NCBI GenBank assembly: GCA_001898965.1 | Contig: MKVW01000001.1 | Location: 432,822-496,821, forward strand | Origin: Rhizobiales bacterium 62-17 | Lineage (GTDB): Bacteria > Pseudomonadota > Alphaproteobacteria > Rhizobiales > Beijerinckiaceae | Direction: 5' to 3' | DNA: 64,000 nt | In this document: in pieces, positions 52,451 through 60,447 of the stretch | How positions within the stretch are numbered: the stretch's first letter is position 1 | How the letters are laid out: every line of letters starts with the position of its first letter | Notes under the pieces: model-generated | What the model was told of the DNA's origin: nothing | The model's input: the letters and a program-made list of their open reading frames with translations, nothing else | The model's database searches: none | Made by a program: the position numbers and the translations under genes

Positions 52451-53527
52451 TCAAAGATCCGTATAGCGGTCGATTTGTTGCAGGGTGATGTCGCGCGCAT
52501 CGGCGTCTTGGCCGATGCCGCGATACCAGGATGTCGTCCATTCGAGTAGCCGGTCGCCGGTCAGACGGTCGGACCAGCCCAGCATCTGGCGGGCCTTGCT
52601 GGAATCGACAGCGAGCGTCGTCATTTCGATATTGCCGTCGAGCGGCACATGCTCCCAGCGCGCTTCGCCGGTGAGCGAACGCAACATCGTCTCGGCAATC
52701 GTGCCGACGGTGAGGTGCTGTGCCGCTTTCGGTCCGAAGTTGAGCGCGCGCGGCAGGGTGTCGTGTCCCTCGACCAATTGTTGCGCGTAGACGAAATAGC
52801 CGCACAGGCAGTCGAGCACGTGTTGCCAGGGCCGCGTCGCCTGCGGCATGCGCAAAACCAGTTTCTCGCCGCGCGTCGCCGCGCGCACGATATCGGGCAC
52901 GATACGGTCCATCGCATAGTCGCCGCCGCCGATCACATTGCCGCCGCGTGCGGTGGCAACCTTGACGCCATTCTTCTCGAAATAGCTTTTGGCGAAAGCC
53001 CGCGTGATCAGCTCTGCCGCCGCCTTCGAGGCGGAGTAAGGATCCTTGCCGCCGAGCGCGTCCTGCTCGCCGAAGGCCAGGCCTTGATCGTCGTTGGCAT
53101 AGACCTTGTCGGAGGTGACGACGAGAACGGCTTCAAGCCCTTCGACCGCTCGCAGGGCGTCAAGCACCATCGCGGTGCCCAGAACGTTGGTGGAGATCGT
53201 ATCGACGGGCTCGGCGATCGCGCGCCGGACGATCGGCTGCGCTGCCAGATGCAAAACGATCTGCGGCTGCGCCCGAGCGACGACACTTTCCACCATCGAA
53301 CGATCACGCAGATCGCCAATGATCGAGGTGATTTCATCGCCGACCTTGGCGAGGTCGAACAAGGATGGATCGGTGTCGGGCGGCAGCGCGAAGCCGGTAA
53401 CCTTGGCGCCGAGCTTCGTCAGCCACAGCGCCGCCCAGCTTCCCTTGAAGCCGGTGTGGCCGGTCAGCAGAACGCGTTTGTTGCGCCAGAAGGCAGGATC
53501 AGGCAGCACGGATCGATCGGCCGCCAT
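52451..53527 (-). CDS. rfbG: CDP-glucose 4,6-dehydratase
   Basis: 358 residues of the short-chain dehydrogenase type. NAD motif TGHTGFKGSW (Gx2GxxG) near residue 22, catalytic YSASKAAAE (YxxxK), and the subfamily stretches FALPPDTDPSLFDLAKV and ARGGNVIGGGDYAMDRIVPDIVRA. It makes CDP-4-keto-6-deoxyglucose, using the CDP-glucose from RfbF. ATG 53527 shares one base with the rfbF stop. Confidence 0.94.
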   Translation of the reverse strand: MAADRSVLPDPAFWRNKRVLLTGHTGFKGSWAALWLTKLGAKVTGFALPPDTDPSLFDLAKVGDEITSIIGDLRDRSMVESVVARAQPQIVLHLAAQPIVRRAIAEPVDTISTNVLGTAMVLDALRAVEGLEAVLVVTSDKVYANDDQGLAFGEQDALGGKDPYSASKAAAELITRAFAKSYFEKNGVKVATARGGNVIGGGDYAMDRIVPDIVRAATRGEKLVLRMPQATRPWQHVLDCLCGYFVYAQQLVEGHDTLPRALNFGPKAAQHLTVGTIAETMLRSLTGEARWEHVPLDGNIEMTTLAVDSSKARQMLGWSDRLTGDRLLEWTTSWYRGIGQDADARDITLQQIDRYTDL

Positions 53528-54300
53528 CACGCCCACACTTTCCACGGCGGCTTGCCGCTCGACCACAACGTTTCGAGCTGCGTCTTGTCGCGCAGCGTAT
53601 CCATCGGTTGCCAGAAACCGTGATGACGCCAGGCCATCAATTCATTGGTCGCGGCCAAGGCCTCCAATGGCTTGCCTTCCCAGGCCATGGAATCCTCGGT
53701 GACGAGATCGACGACATCAGGATTGAGCACGAAGAAGCCGCCATTGATGAAGGCATTGTCGCCCGGCGGCTTTTCGACGAATTCGGTCACTTGATCGCCG
53801 TTGAAACGCAGCGCGCCATAACGACCGGGCGGTATCACGGCGGTCAGCGTGGCGCGCTTGCCGTGTTGGCGATGGAAAGCCACCGTCTTGGTGATGTCGA
53901 CATTGCCGACGCCATCACCATAGGTGAAGCAGAACGGTTCGTTGGGATCGAGGAAATGCGCGACGCGTTTCAGCCGGCCGCCGGTCATCGTTTGCTCGCC
54001 GGTATCGACCAGGGTCACGGTCCACGGCTCGGCCGTGGTCGAGTGATGGGTGATCGTATTGGCCCGGGCGTCGATGGTGATGTCGGAATTATGCAGCACG
54101 TAATTGGCGAAATATTCCTTGATCATATAGCCGCGGTAGCCAAGGCAGATGATGAAATCATTGATGCCATGGTGCGAATAGATCTTCATGATGTGCCACA
54201 AGATCGGCCGTCCGCCGATCTCGATCATGGGCTTGGGGCGCAGGTGGGATTCCTCGGAAATCCGGGTGCCCATGCCGCCTGCGAGTATGACTGCCTTCAT
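53527..54300 (-). CDS. rfbF: Glucose-1-phosphate cytidylyltransferase
   Basis: 257 residues, the standard length. Nucleotidyltransferase motif AVILAGGMGTRISEESHLRPKP, GGRPILWHIMKIYSHHGINDFIICLGY, and FTYGDGVGNVDI. It joins CTP and glucose-1-phosphate to CDP-glucose, the first step of the operon. It diverges from the glycan operon, whose first gene begins 114 bases away; both share a promoter region. Confidence 0.95.
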   Translation of the reverse strand: MKAVILAGGMGTRISEESHLRPKPMIEIGGRPILWHIMKIYSHHGINDFIICLGYRGYMIKEYFANYVLHNSDITIDARANTITHHSTTAEPWTVTLVDTGEQTMTGGRLKRVAHFLDPNEPFCFTYGDGVGNVDITKTVAFHRQHGKRATLTAVIPPGRYGALRFNGDQVTEFVEKPPGDNAFINGGFFVLNPDVVDLVTEDSMAWEGKPLEALAATNELMAWRHHGFWQPMDTLRDKTQLETLWSSGKPPWKVWA

Positions 54301-54413
54301 TTGCGCGAAAACTCATTTGAAATTCGAGTTTGTCTATAGCGGCTTGCCCATGCCATTACAAACCGGGCAGGGCGTCAGCCAGCCGCGAGAGCTTAAGCTA
54401 ACTGTCTGAATTC

Positions 54414-55664
54414 ATGGCCGGAAAAAAGTCGATATTACGTCGCACCCTGAATGCGCGCTGGCTCCGCTGGGCTGGCACACGGGCGCTCGTGCATATCGTG
54501 CCGCCCTTGGGCCAGGCTCTGTCCTTCCCGCTCGTCTCCCGTGCTGCCGTGGATAATGCCGCGCGCGTGATCGAGAATGTCGCCGAGCCCTTCGGTCTTT
54601 CGGCCACCCCTGTCGAGGTCGAGGCCATCCTGCGGCCGGCCATGGCCAACGATCTTGGCGACACCTCCGCCTATCCCGAAGGCCGCTCGACCCTGTTCTC
54701 GCAGGCGGCGGTTCTCGAAGACTGCGATATCGCCGGCCACACCAACACGATCCTGCGCCGATCCGATACCGCTTTGATGCATTTTCGCGATGGCACGCCC
54801 GATTGGAATCTGGCCAAGCCCATGCGTCTGCGCGAGCGCTATGTTCCGCCCGGCCTCTACACGGTCTGCGAGAGCGGCAGCCACTACTTCCATTTCATCG
54901 CCAATGATGTGCTGCCGCTGCTGCATTATCTCGACCATTGGCATCCCAAGGGCGAGACCCTCAACGTTGTTCATTCCAGCGGCGAAGCGTCCTTCAAGCG
55001 CGAGGGATTGCGCGCTTTGGCCACCGCTTATCCCGATGTGCGCCTTGTCGAGATGGACCGCGATGAAAAGCTCACCGGCGGTTCGGTGCTTTGGCTTATC
55101 CGCATCGCCGCGACCCATGAATGGTTGCCGATCGATCGGGCGCAGGCAGACCGCTGGCGCGACATTCTCCTGGCGCATTATCCGGTGCGTGCGATCGCAC
55201 CGGCCATCAAGCGGCTTTTCGTCGGGCGGCGCGGCAGCAAGCTGCGGCGGTTGATCAACGAGGACGAGATTGCCGCCATGTTGGCGGGCGAGGGGTTTGA
55301 AAGTTTCGCGCCTGATGCCAACGACCAGCGCGGTCAGATCGAGGCGTTTCGGGATGCCGATGTCATCGTCGCCGTTCACGGCGCCGCGCTCACCAATCTC
55401 TTGTTCTGCCGTCCGGGCACCCGGGTGGTCGAAATCTTCCCCGAGAATTTTATTAAGAGCCCTTATTTCTGGTTGTCACGTCGCTTAGGGCTCGAATATT
55501 CCGCCGTTTTCGGCGGAAAAGGCGACTATTGGCAGGCCTTTTCCGTCGATCCGGCGCATCTTCAGGCCGAAATCAGGCCAATTCTCGCCAGTTTGCCACC
55601 GGCGGGCGGGTTGAGTAAGGAACCGTCCGCACCGGCGCTGCCGCAGGCAACGCCGCCGGATTGA
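54414..55664 (+). CDS. Glycosyltransferase family 61 protein
   Basis: 416 residues. The GT61 (DUF563) core is visible: CESGSHYFHFIANDVLPLLHYLDHWHP, RLFVGRRGSKLRRLINEDEI, and VIVAVHGAALTNLLFCRPG then VEIFPENF. These enzymes transfer xylose, arabinose or other sugars; bacterial members act in polysaccharide assembly. First gene of the plus-strand glycan operon, six bases before the GT2 gene. Confidence 0.88.
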   Translation: MAGKKSILRRTLNARWLRWAGTRALVHIVPPLGQALSFPLVSRAAVDNAARVIENVAEPFGLSATPVEVEAILRPAMANDLGDTSAYPEGRSTLFSQAAVLEDCDIAGHTNTILRRSDTALMHFRDGTPDWNLAKPMRLRERYVPPGLYTVCESGSHYFHFIANDVLPLLHYLDHWHPKGETLNVVHSSGEASFKREGLRALATAYPDVRLVEMDRDEKLTGGSVLWLIRIAATHEWLPIDRAQADRWRDILLAHYPVRAIAPAIKRLFVGRRGSKLRRLINEDEIAAMLAGEGFESFAPDANDQRGQIEAFRDADVIVAVHGAALTNLLFCRPGTRVVEIFPENFIKSPYFWLSRRLGLEYSAVFGGKGDYWQAFSVDPAHLQAEIRPILASLPPAGGLSKEPSAPALPQATPPD

Positions 55665-55670
55665 TGGATC

Positions 55671-56570
55671 ATGGCTGCAATCACCATAGGCGTTCCCGTT
55701 TATAATGAGGAAGTTCTGCTGGAGCGGGCGCTGGAAGCGCTGCGCACTCAGCCGTTCACTGACGTTGAAATCCTCATTTATGACAACGCCTCCACCGACG
55801 CGACGCCGGAGATCGCCCAGCGCTTCGTCAACAGCGATTCGCGCTTCCGCTATTTCCGTCAGAGCGAGAATCGCGGCGCGTTGCTGAATTTCAACGATGT
55901 CCTTAACGCCGCCACCTCGTCCTATTTCCTGTGGCGCGCCTGCGACGATCAGGTGGAACCCGATTTCGTCGGCAAACTCTATGCGGCACTCGAAGCCAAT
56001 CCCGACAAGCTGATGGCGGGCGCGCGCGTCGTCTCCTGCGATCTCGATGGCGCCCATCCGCGCACTTTTCCCGTGCCGCAAGTCGGACTGGGCACGGGGC
56101 CGCTGACGCGCTGGAAACTGCTGTTCCATTCGCATCCAAGCTGGATCTATTGCCTGTTTCGTCGTGAGCCTCTGGTGGAACGGATGCGCACGGTGGTGAC
56201 GCGCTATCGCCATCAATGGGCGGCCGATCATCTCACTTTGTTTCCCTATCTCTTCGACAATACGGCGCTGGGCGTCGACACCGTGACCTTCAATCAGGTT
56301 CTGCGGCGCGTGCGCCCGGGTGGAGCAAAGCGTCGTCCACGTGTCGAAGCCGAACTGGCTTTGATGGAAGATTTGCGCCGTCGCTTTCTCGCGGTGCTCA
56401 GCGATGATCTGGCCCAACGCAAAATCGGCGGTGTGTCTGGCCTGTTCTATCGCTGGATGTTGTGGGCCTACACCGGCAAGCGCGTCTACAAGTTCCGCAA
56501 GGTGATCCGCCGCCGCTTCAAACGCGACGTGCTTGGGATTGCCGAAAAGGGCGGGCTGGTTTCGCAATGA
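55671..56570 (+). CDS. Glycosyltransferase family 2 protein
   Basis: 299 residues. The GT-A fold starts at the N-terminus: ITIGVPVYNEEVLLERALEAL, IYDNASTDATPEI, and the DxD-like region in FLWRACDDQVEPDFV. The C-terminal 60 residues are basic (YKFRKVIRRRFKRD). It has no membrane helix, so it is a soluble or peripheral inverting transferase building the surface glycan. ATGA overlap with the next gene. Confidence 0.9.
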   Translation: MAAITIGVPVYNEEVLLERALEALRTQPFTDVEILIYDNASTDATPEIAQRFVNSDSRFRYFRQSENRGALLNFNDVLNAATSSYFLWRACDDQVEPDFVGKLYAALEANPDKLMAGARVVSCDLDGAHPRTFPVPQVGLGTGPLTRWKLLFHSHPSWIYCLFRREPLVERMRTVVTRYRHQWAADHLTLFPYLFDNTALGVDTVTFNQVLRRVRPGGAKRRPRVEAELALMEDLRRRFLAVLSDDLAQRKIGGVSGLFYRWMLWAYTGKRVYKFRKVIRRRFKRDVLGIAEKGGLVSQ

Positions 56571-57406
56571 GCGCCGCCGGTTTTACCGTTCTTGGCGCTT
56601 CAGGCTTCATCGGCGGCGCCTTGGTGCGCTATCTCCAGGAGCAGGGCTATGGCGTGCGGGCGGTTAAACGCCATGACCATGGCGATGGGCTGCCGCTCGA
56701 TGAGCCGCTTGGCCATGTCATCTATGCCATCGGGGTCACCGCCGATTTCCGCACGCGCCCCTTCGACACGATGGAAGCCCATGTGGCGCAGGTCCTCAAA
56801 CTCCTGCGCCAAGGCACGTTCGCATCGCTAACCTATCTGTCGTCGACACGCGTTTACGAAGGCAATCAGCATACCAATGAAGACGCCGCGATCTCGGTGA
56901 GTCCGGCATCGCCGAGCGCCCTCTACAATATTAGTAAGATCGCTGGCGAAAGCGTCTGCCTCAATAGCGGCCATCCGGCGGTGCGGATCGTTCGCCTGTC
57001 CAATGTGATCGGTGGCGATGGCAAGCAGGATTCGTTCCTCGATCAACTGCTGCGCGAGGGCCAGGGGAACGGCGCCATCGCCTTGCGCAGCCATCCGGAT
57101 TCGGCCAAGGACTATATCGCCCTCGACGATGCGCTGGGCTTGATCGCCGCCATTTCCGAGCGCGGCCGCCACGCCATTTATAATGTCGCCAGCGGTGTGC
57201 AGACGAGCCACCGTCAGGTGTTGGATGTGATCAGCCGCCAGGCAGGTTGGCCGATCAGCGTCGACGCCGGCGCGCCCCATACTGATTTCCCGCCGATCGA
57301 CGTATCGCGGATCACCACCGAGTTCGGATTTGTGCCGGCTCCCTTCACCGCTTATTTTTCGGATCATATCAAACGGACGTTGCAGTCCCGGAAGGATCAA
57401 CAATGA
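56567..57406 (+). CDS. NAD-dependent sugar epimerase/dehydratase
   Basis: 279 residues of the extended SDR family. NAD motif GASGFIGGALVRYLQ at the N-terminus, LTYLSSTRVYE, and catalytic YNISKIAGE (YxxxK). The C-terminal part (YIALDDALGLIAAISE) is normal for the family. It overlaps GT2 and the CmcI-like gene by four bases each. It modifies an NDP-sugar; the exact reaction cannot be read off. Confidence 0.87.
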   Translation: MSAAGFTVLGASGFIGGALVRYLQEQGYGVRAVKRHDHGDGLPLDEPLGHVIYAIGVTADFRTRPFDTMEAHVAQVLKLLRQGTFASLTYLSSTRVYEGNQHTNEDAAISVSPASPSALYNISKIAGESVCLNSGHPAVRIVRLSNVIGGDGKQDSFLDQLLREGQGNGAIALRSHPDSAKDYIALDDALGLIAAISERGRHAIYNVASGVQTSHRQVLDVISRQAGWPISVDAGAPHTDFPPIDVSRITTEFGFVPAPFTAYFSDHIKRTLQSRKDQQ

Positions 57407-58155
57407 CCTATTTCGAAACCACGCCGGGCGCCCACGCCGACTATCGCGAGGAAAAGCGCCAGCGCATTGGCGCTCTCGCCAAGGACGAAGAGTTCCGCCG
57501 CCTGTCGAACCAATGGCGGGCCATGGCGCTCGATCGCAAATATATGAACAACTTCTCCTGGTGGTCGCGTCCGTTGATCCAGCTTCCCGGCGACATGGTT
57601 GCCATGCAGGAGATCGTGCTCGCGGTTCAGCCCGATATCATCGTTGAATGCGGCATTGCCCATGGCGGCGCCGTGCTGATGTATGCCTCGCTCCTGGAAA
57701 TGCTCGGCAAGGGAGAGGTGGTTGGCGTCGACGTGGAAATCCGCGCCCATAACCGCCAGGCAATCGAAAGCCACCCGATGGCCAAGCGCGTCACCTTGAT
57801 CGAAGGTTCGTCCACCGACGCGGCGACCGCCGCCAAGGTGAAAGAGCGAGTGGCCGGCAAGAAGACCGTGCTGGTCTGCCTCGATTCCAACCACACCCAC
57901 GATCACGTGTTGAAGGAGCTGGAGCTTTACGCGCCGCTCGTCACCAGCGGCAGCTATTGCGTCGTCTTCGATACGTTCATCGAGGACATGCCCGACGATT
58001 TCGTCTGGACCGATCGGCCGTGGAGCAAGGGCGACAATCCGAAGACGGCGATCCACGCCTATCTGAAAACCCATTCGGAATTCGAGATCGACAAGTCGAT
58101 CGAGGATAAGGTTCTGCTCACCTCGGCGCCGGACGGTTTTCTGCGCCGCAAGTAA
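57403..58155 (+). CDS. CmcI (cephalosporin hydroxylase) family methyltransferase-like protein
   Basis: 250 residues. The CmcI family is named for cephalosporin hydroxylase, but many members are SAM-dependent O-methyltransferases acting on sugars. Seen here: FSWWSRPLIQLPGDMVAMQEIVL, IIVECGIAHGGAVLMYASLL (SAM loop), VVGVDVEIRAHNR, LVCLDSNHTHDHVLKELELYAPLV and YCVVFDT. The glycan-operon context supports methylation of a sugar residue. Four-base overlap with the upstream gene. Confidence 0.87.
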   Translation: MTYFETTPGAHADYREEKRQRIGALAKDEEFRRLSNQWRAMALDRKYMNNFSWWSRPLIQLPGDMVAMQEIVLAVQPDIIVECGIAHGGAVLMYASLLEMLGKGEVVGVDVEIRAHNRQAIESHPMAKRVTLIEGSSTDAATAAKVKERVAGKKTVLVCLDSNHTHDHVLKELELYAPLVTSGSYCVVFDTFIEDMPDDFVWTDRPWSKGDNPKTAIHAYLKTHSEFEIDKSIEDKVLLTSAPDGFLRRK

Positions 58156-58169
58156 AGCCGGACAGGCCC

Positions 58170-58661
58170 ATGATTGAGATCGCCGACACCGCCCGTGTTT
58201 CGCCGCTTGCCGATATCGAGGATTCGGTGCGCGGCACGCGCATCGTGGTCGGCGATCATGCCATCATCGATTCTTTTGTGAAGGTGAAGCCTGCTGGTGG
58301 GGCGGGCGATCTCCTCATCGGACCGCGCACGGTGATCAATTCCGGCTGCGTGCTCTACACGGGCAACGGCATCACCATCGGTGCTGACTGCGCGGTGGCC
58401 GCCAATTGCACCTTCGCGCCGACCAATCACAACTATATCAGCCGCGACATCCCGTTTAACCGGCAAGGCTTCCTGCCGTCGCGGGGCGGCATCGTCATCG
58501 AAGATGACGTCTGGATCGGCGCCAATTGCGTCCTGCTCGACGGAACGGTGATTCGGCGCGGCGCCGTGATCGGCGCTGGCTCGCTGGTGCGTGGTGAGGT
58601 CGAGGCCTACACGATCGTGGCGGGCAATCCGTTGCGGCGAATCGGTCGGCGCGGGAACTGA
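58170..58661 (+). CDS. Left-handed beta-helix (hexapeptide) acyltransferase
   Basis: 163 residues. Hexapeptide repeats run through it (VVGDHAIIDSFVKVKPAG, ITIGADCAVAANCTFAP, IVIEDDVWIGANCVLLDGTVIRRGAVIGAGSLV) ending in TIVAGNPLRRIG. This is the CysE/LacA/WbbJ-type O-acetyltransferase fold. The likely target is a sugar of the glycan made by this operon. Last gene; a large hairpin follows 21 bases later. Confidence 0.9.
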   Translation: MIEIADTARVSPLADIEDSVRGTRIVVGDHAIIDSFVKVKPAGGAGDLLIGPRTVINSGCVLYTGNGITIGADCAVAANCTFAPTNHNYISRDIPFNRQGFLPSRGGIVIEDDVWIGANCVLLDGTVIRRGAVIGAGSLVRGEVEAYTIVAGNPLRRIGRRGN

Positions 58662-58681
58662 GGGGAAGGCGGTCCCAAAGC

Positions 58682-58724
58682 GGGGCCGCGGGTTCGTTGG
58701 TTGGCGGGTGAACCACGCGGCCCC
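58682..58724 (+). terminator. Large GC-rich hairpin after the glycan operon
   Basis: GGGGCCGCGGGTTC (58682-58695) pairs with GAACC-A-CGCGGCCCC (58710-58724) with one bulged A. There is no T-tract, so it could be a terminator assisted by Rho or an mRNA-stabilising structure. Confidence 0.5.
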
Positions 58725-59145
58725 TTGGCGGTGTTATGCCAGCGGTATTGGGGACGGGGTTGTTCCCGCTGACAGAGGCATCCTGGCACGGGGCCACCTA
58801 AGCGACGGTTGGGTCGACCTCGGGCGAGGCGTTAAGATCTGGCAATCTTAACCGGGGGTTAAAATGGTCGCGGACGGGCGTGGCGGCCGTCTTTCGCAGG
58901 AAAGCTGCGACCTTCCGGCGCAGGCTCGGCCAAAGGTTAACAAAACCACCCGGAAGTGGCGCGATAAATTAACCACACTTGCTACCTTTAATCCGGTGTG
59001 TCCAAGTTAGGATTTCGGTAAGTATCGAAATTAACTAGATTTCTTCCGCAATATCCGACAGTGAAATGACGCTGGACTGTCGAATCCCGTCTGGCGCGTG
59101 ACGAGTGTCAGTGTTAATGCAGGCGCGGTTAGTTTGAAGGGACTC
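58725..59145. promoter_or_regulatory. Control region of the export gene
   Basis: 421 bases without a gene. GTTAAGAT-N6-ATCTTAAC (58831-58852) is a perfect 8-bp inverted repeat, followed by another GGTTAAAA. AT-rich stretches at 58965-59045 are candidate promoters. GAAGGGA lies before the ATG at 59146. Confidence 0.45.
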
Positions 59146-60354
59146 ATGAGAGTATTTGGTCTGCTTGTTGTAGCCGTCGCACTGGCGGGCTGCTCTTCTT
59201 CGAATCCAACCGCTGGCCCGAGCGCGGAGGAGGTCATGGCTCAGTCCACGGCCCCCGTGTTGACCGCCGAAGGGCAGGTCTCTGGGCCAGTGACGCGCTA
59301 TGAGCTCGTCGACGTCAGTGACCCGGTGCTCGCCAGTCTGGCGCGCCGGGGTCCCGACAGCCTGCGCAGCAGTTTTGGCGATTACCGCCCCTCGGCCGAG
59401 CCGACGATCGGCGTCGGCGACTATATTTCCGTGACCATATGGGAAGCGGCCCCTGGCGGCCTGTTCTCCGGCCCCGCGGTTCTGGGCCCGGTCAATGCCG
59501 GCTCGAAGAGCGCAACCATGCCGGACCAGCCGGTCGGCCGCGACGGCTCGATCACCGTCCCCTATGCCGGCCGCATCCGTGTCGCCGGCCAATACCCCCG
59601 CAACGTCGAGAAGACGGTCGAGCGGGCGCTTGAAGGCAAAGCGATCCAGCCGCAGGTCATCGTCAACATTACCCGGCCGGTCAGCAGCTCCGTGACGATC
59701 ACTGGCGAGGTCGCCGGTGGCGCCCGCGTGCCGCTGAGCGTCCGCGGCGACAAGATTCTCGACGTGATCGCCACCGCTGGCGGTCTCCGTGGACCGTCCT
59801 ACGAGACCTTCGTGCAGTTGACCCGTGGCAATCGCACGGCCCGCGTGCCGTTCACGCGCGTCATGAACGATCCGCGCGAGAACATTTATCTGCGTCCCGA
59901 CGACGTGCTGGCTGTGCTGCGTGAACCGCAATACTTCATGGCGGTCGGCGCGACTGGCGCCAATGCGCAGGTTCCGTTCGAAGCCGGCGGCGTGACCCTG
60001 TCGCAGGCGATCGCCAAGGTCGGCGGCATTCAGGACTTCCGCGCCGATCCGAAGGGCGTGTTCGTCTTCCGCTACGAGCCGGATGCCATCGCCCGTCTCA
60101 TCCGTCCTGGCAGTCCGCTGCTGGGGCAGGGCGCGGTGCCGATCGTCTATCGAATCGACATGAGCGACGCCAACAACATCTTCCTGGCGCAGCGCTTCCG
60201 CATGTTCCACCGCGACGTGTTGTACATCTCGAACTCGCCGAACTACGACACCCGCAAGACGCTTGATATGATCAACGCGGCTCTGACGCCGGTGGCGAAC
60301 ATCGCCTCGGTCGCCTCGAGTGGCGCGGCGGTCTACAACATCACGCGCCGATAA
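59146..60354 (+). CDS. Polysaccharide export outer-membrane lipoprotein (Wza/GumB-like)
   Basis: 402 residues from ATG 59146. The lipobox VALAGC marks a type II signal peptide with Cys about residue 18. The Poly_export domain contains VGDYISVTIWEAAPGGLF and GSITVPYAGRIRVAGQYPRNVEKTVERALEG; SLBB domains follow (VTITGEVAGGARVPLS, KILDVIATAGGLRG). It forms the outer-membrane channel for capsule or exopolysaccharide. An in-frame GTG at 59098 would spoil the signal sequence. It ends with an intrinsic terminator. Confidence 0.92.
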   Translation: MRVFGLLVVAVALAGCSSSNPTAGPSAEEVMAQSTAPVLTAEGQVSGPVTRYELVDVSDPVLASLARRGPDSLRSSFGDYRPSAEPTIGVGDYISVTIWEAAPGGLFSGPAVLGPVNAGSKSATMPDQPVGRDGSITVPYAGRIRVAGQYPRNVEKTVERALEGKAIQPQVIVNITRPVSSSVTITGEVAGGARVPLSVRGDKILDVIATAGGLRGPSYETFVQLTRGNRTARVPFTRVMNDPRENIYLRPDDVLAVLREPQYFMAVGATGANAQVPFEAGGVTLSQAIAKVGGIQDFRADPKGVFVFRYEPDAIARLIRPGSPLLGQGAVPIVYRIDMSDANNIFLAQRFRMFHRDVLYISNSPNYDTRKTLDMINAALTPVANIASVASSGAAVYNITRR

Positions 60355-60400
60355 GCGCTATGGCGACCGGCTCAGCCGGTTGCCTGTTCCAATGAAAAAA

Positions 60401-60425
60401 CGGCCGGCGAAAGCCGGCCGTTTTT
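60401..60425. terminator. Intrinsic terminator, bidirectional
   Basis: CGGCCGGC-GAAA-GCCGGCCG with AAAAAA before and TTTTT after. It serves the export gene (plus) and the GT4 gene (minus), which converge here. Confidence 0.93.
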
Positions 60426-60447
60426 ATTTGCCCATAGATTGGTGCAG

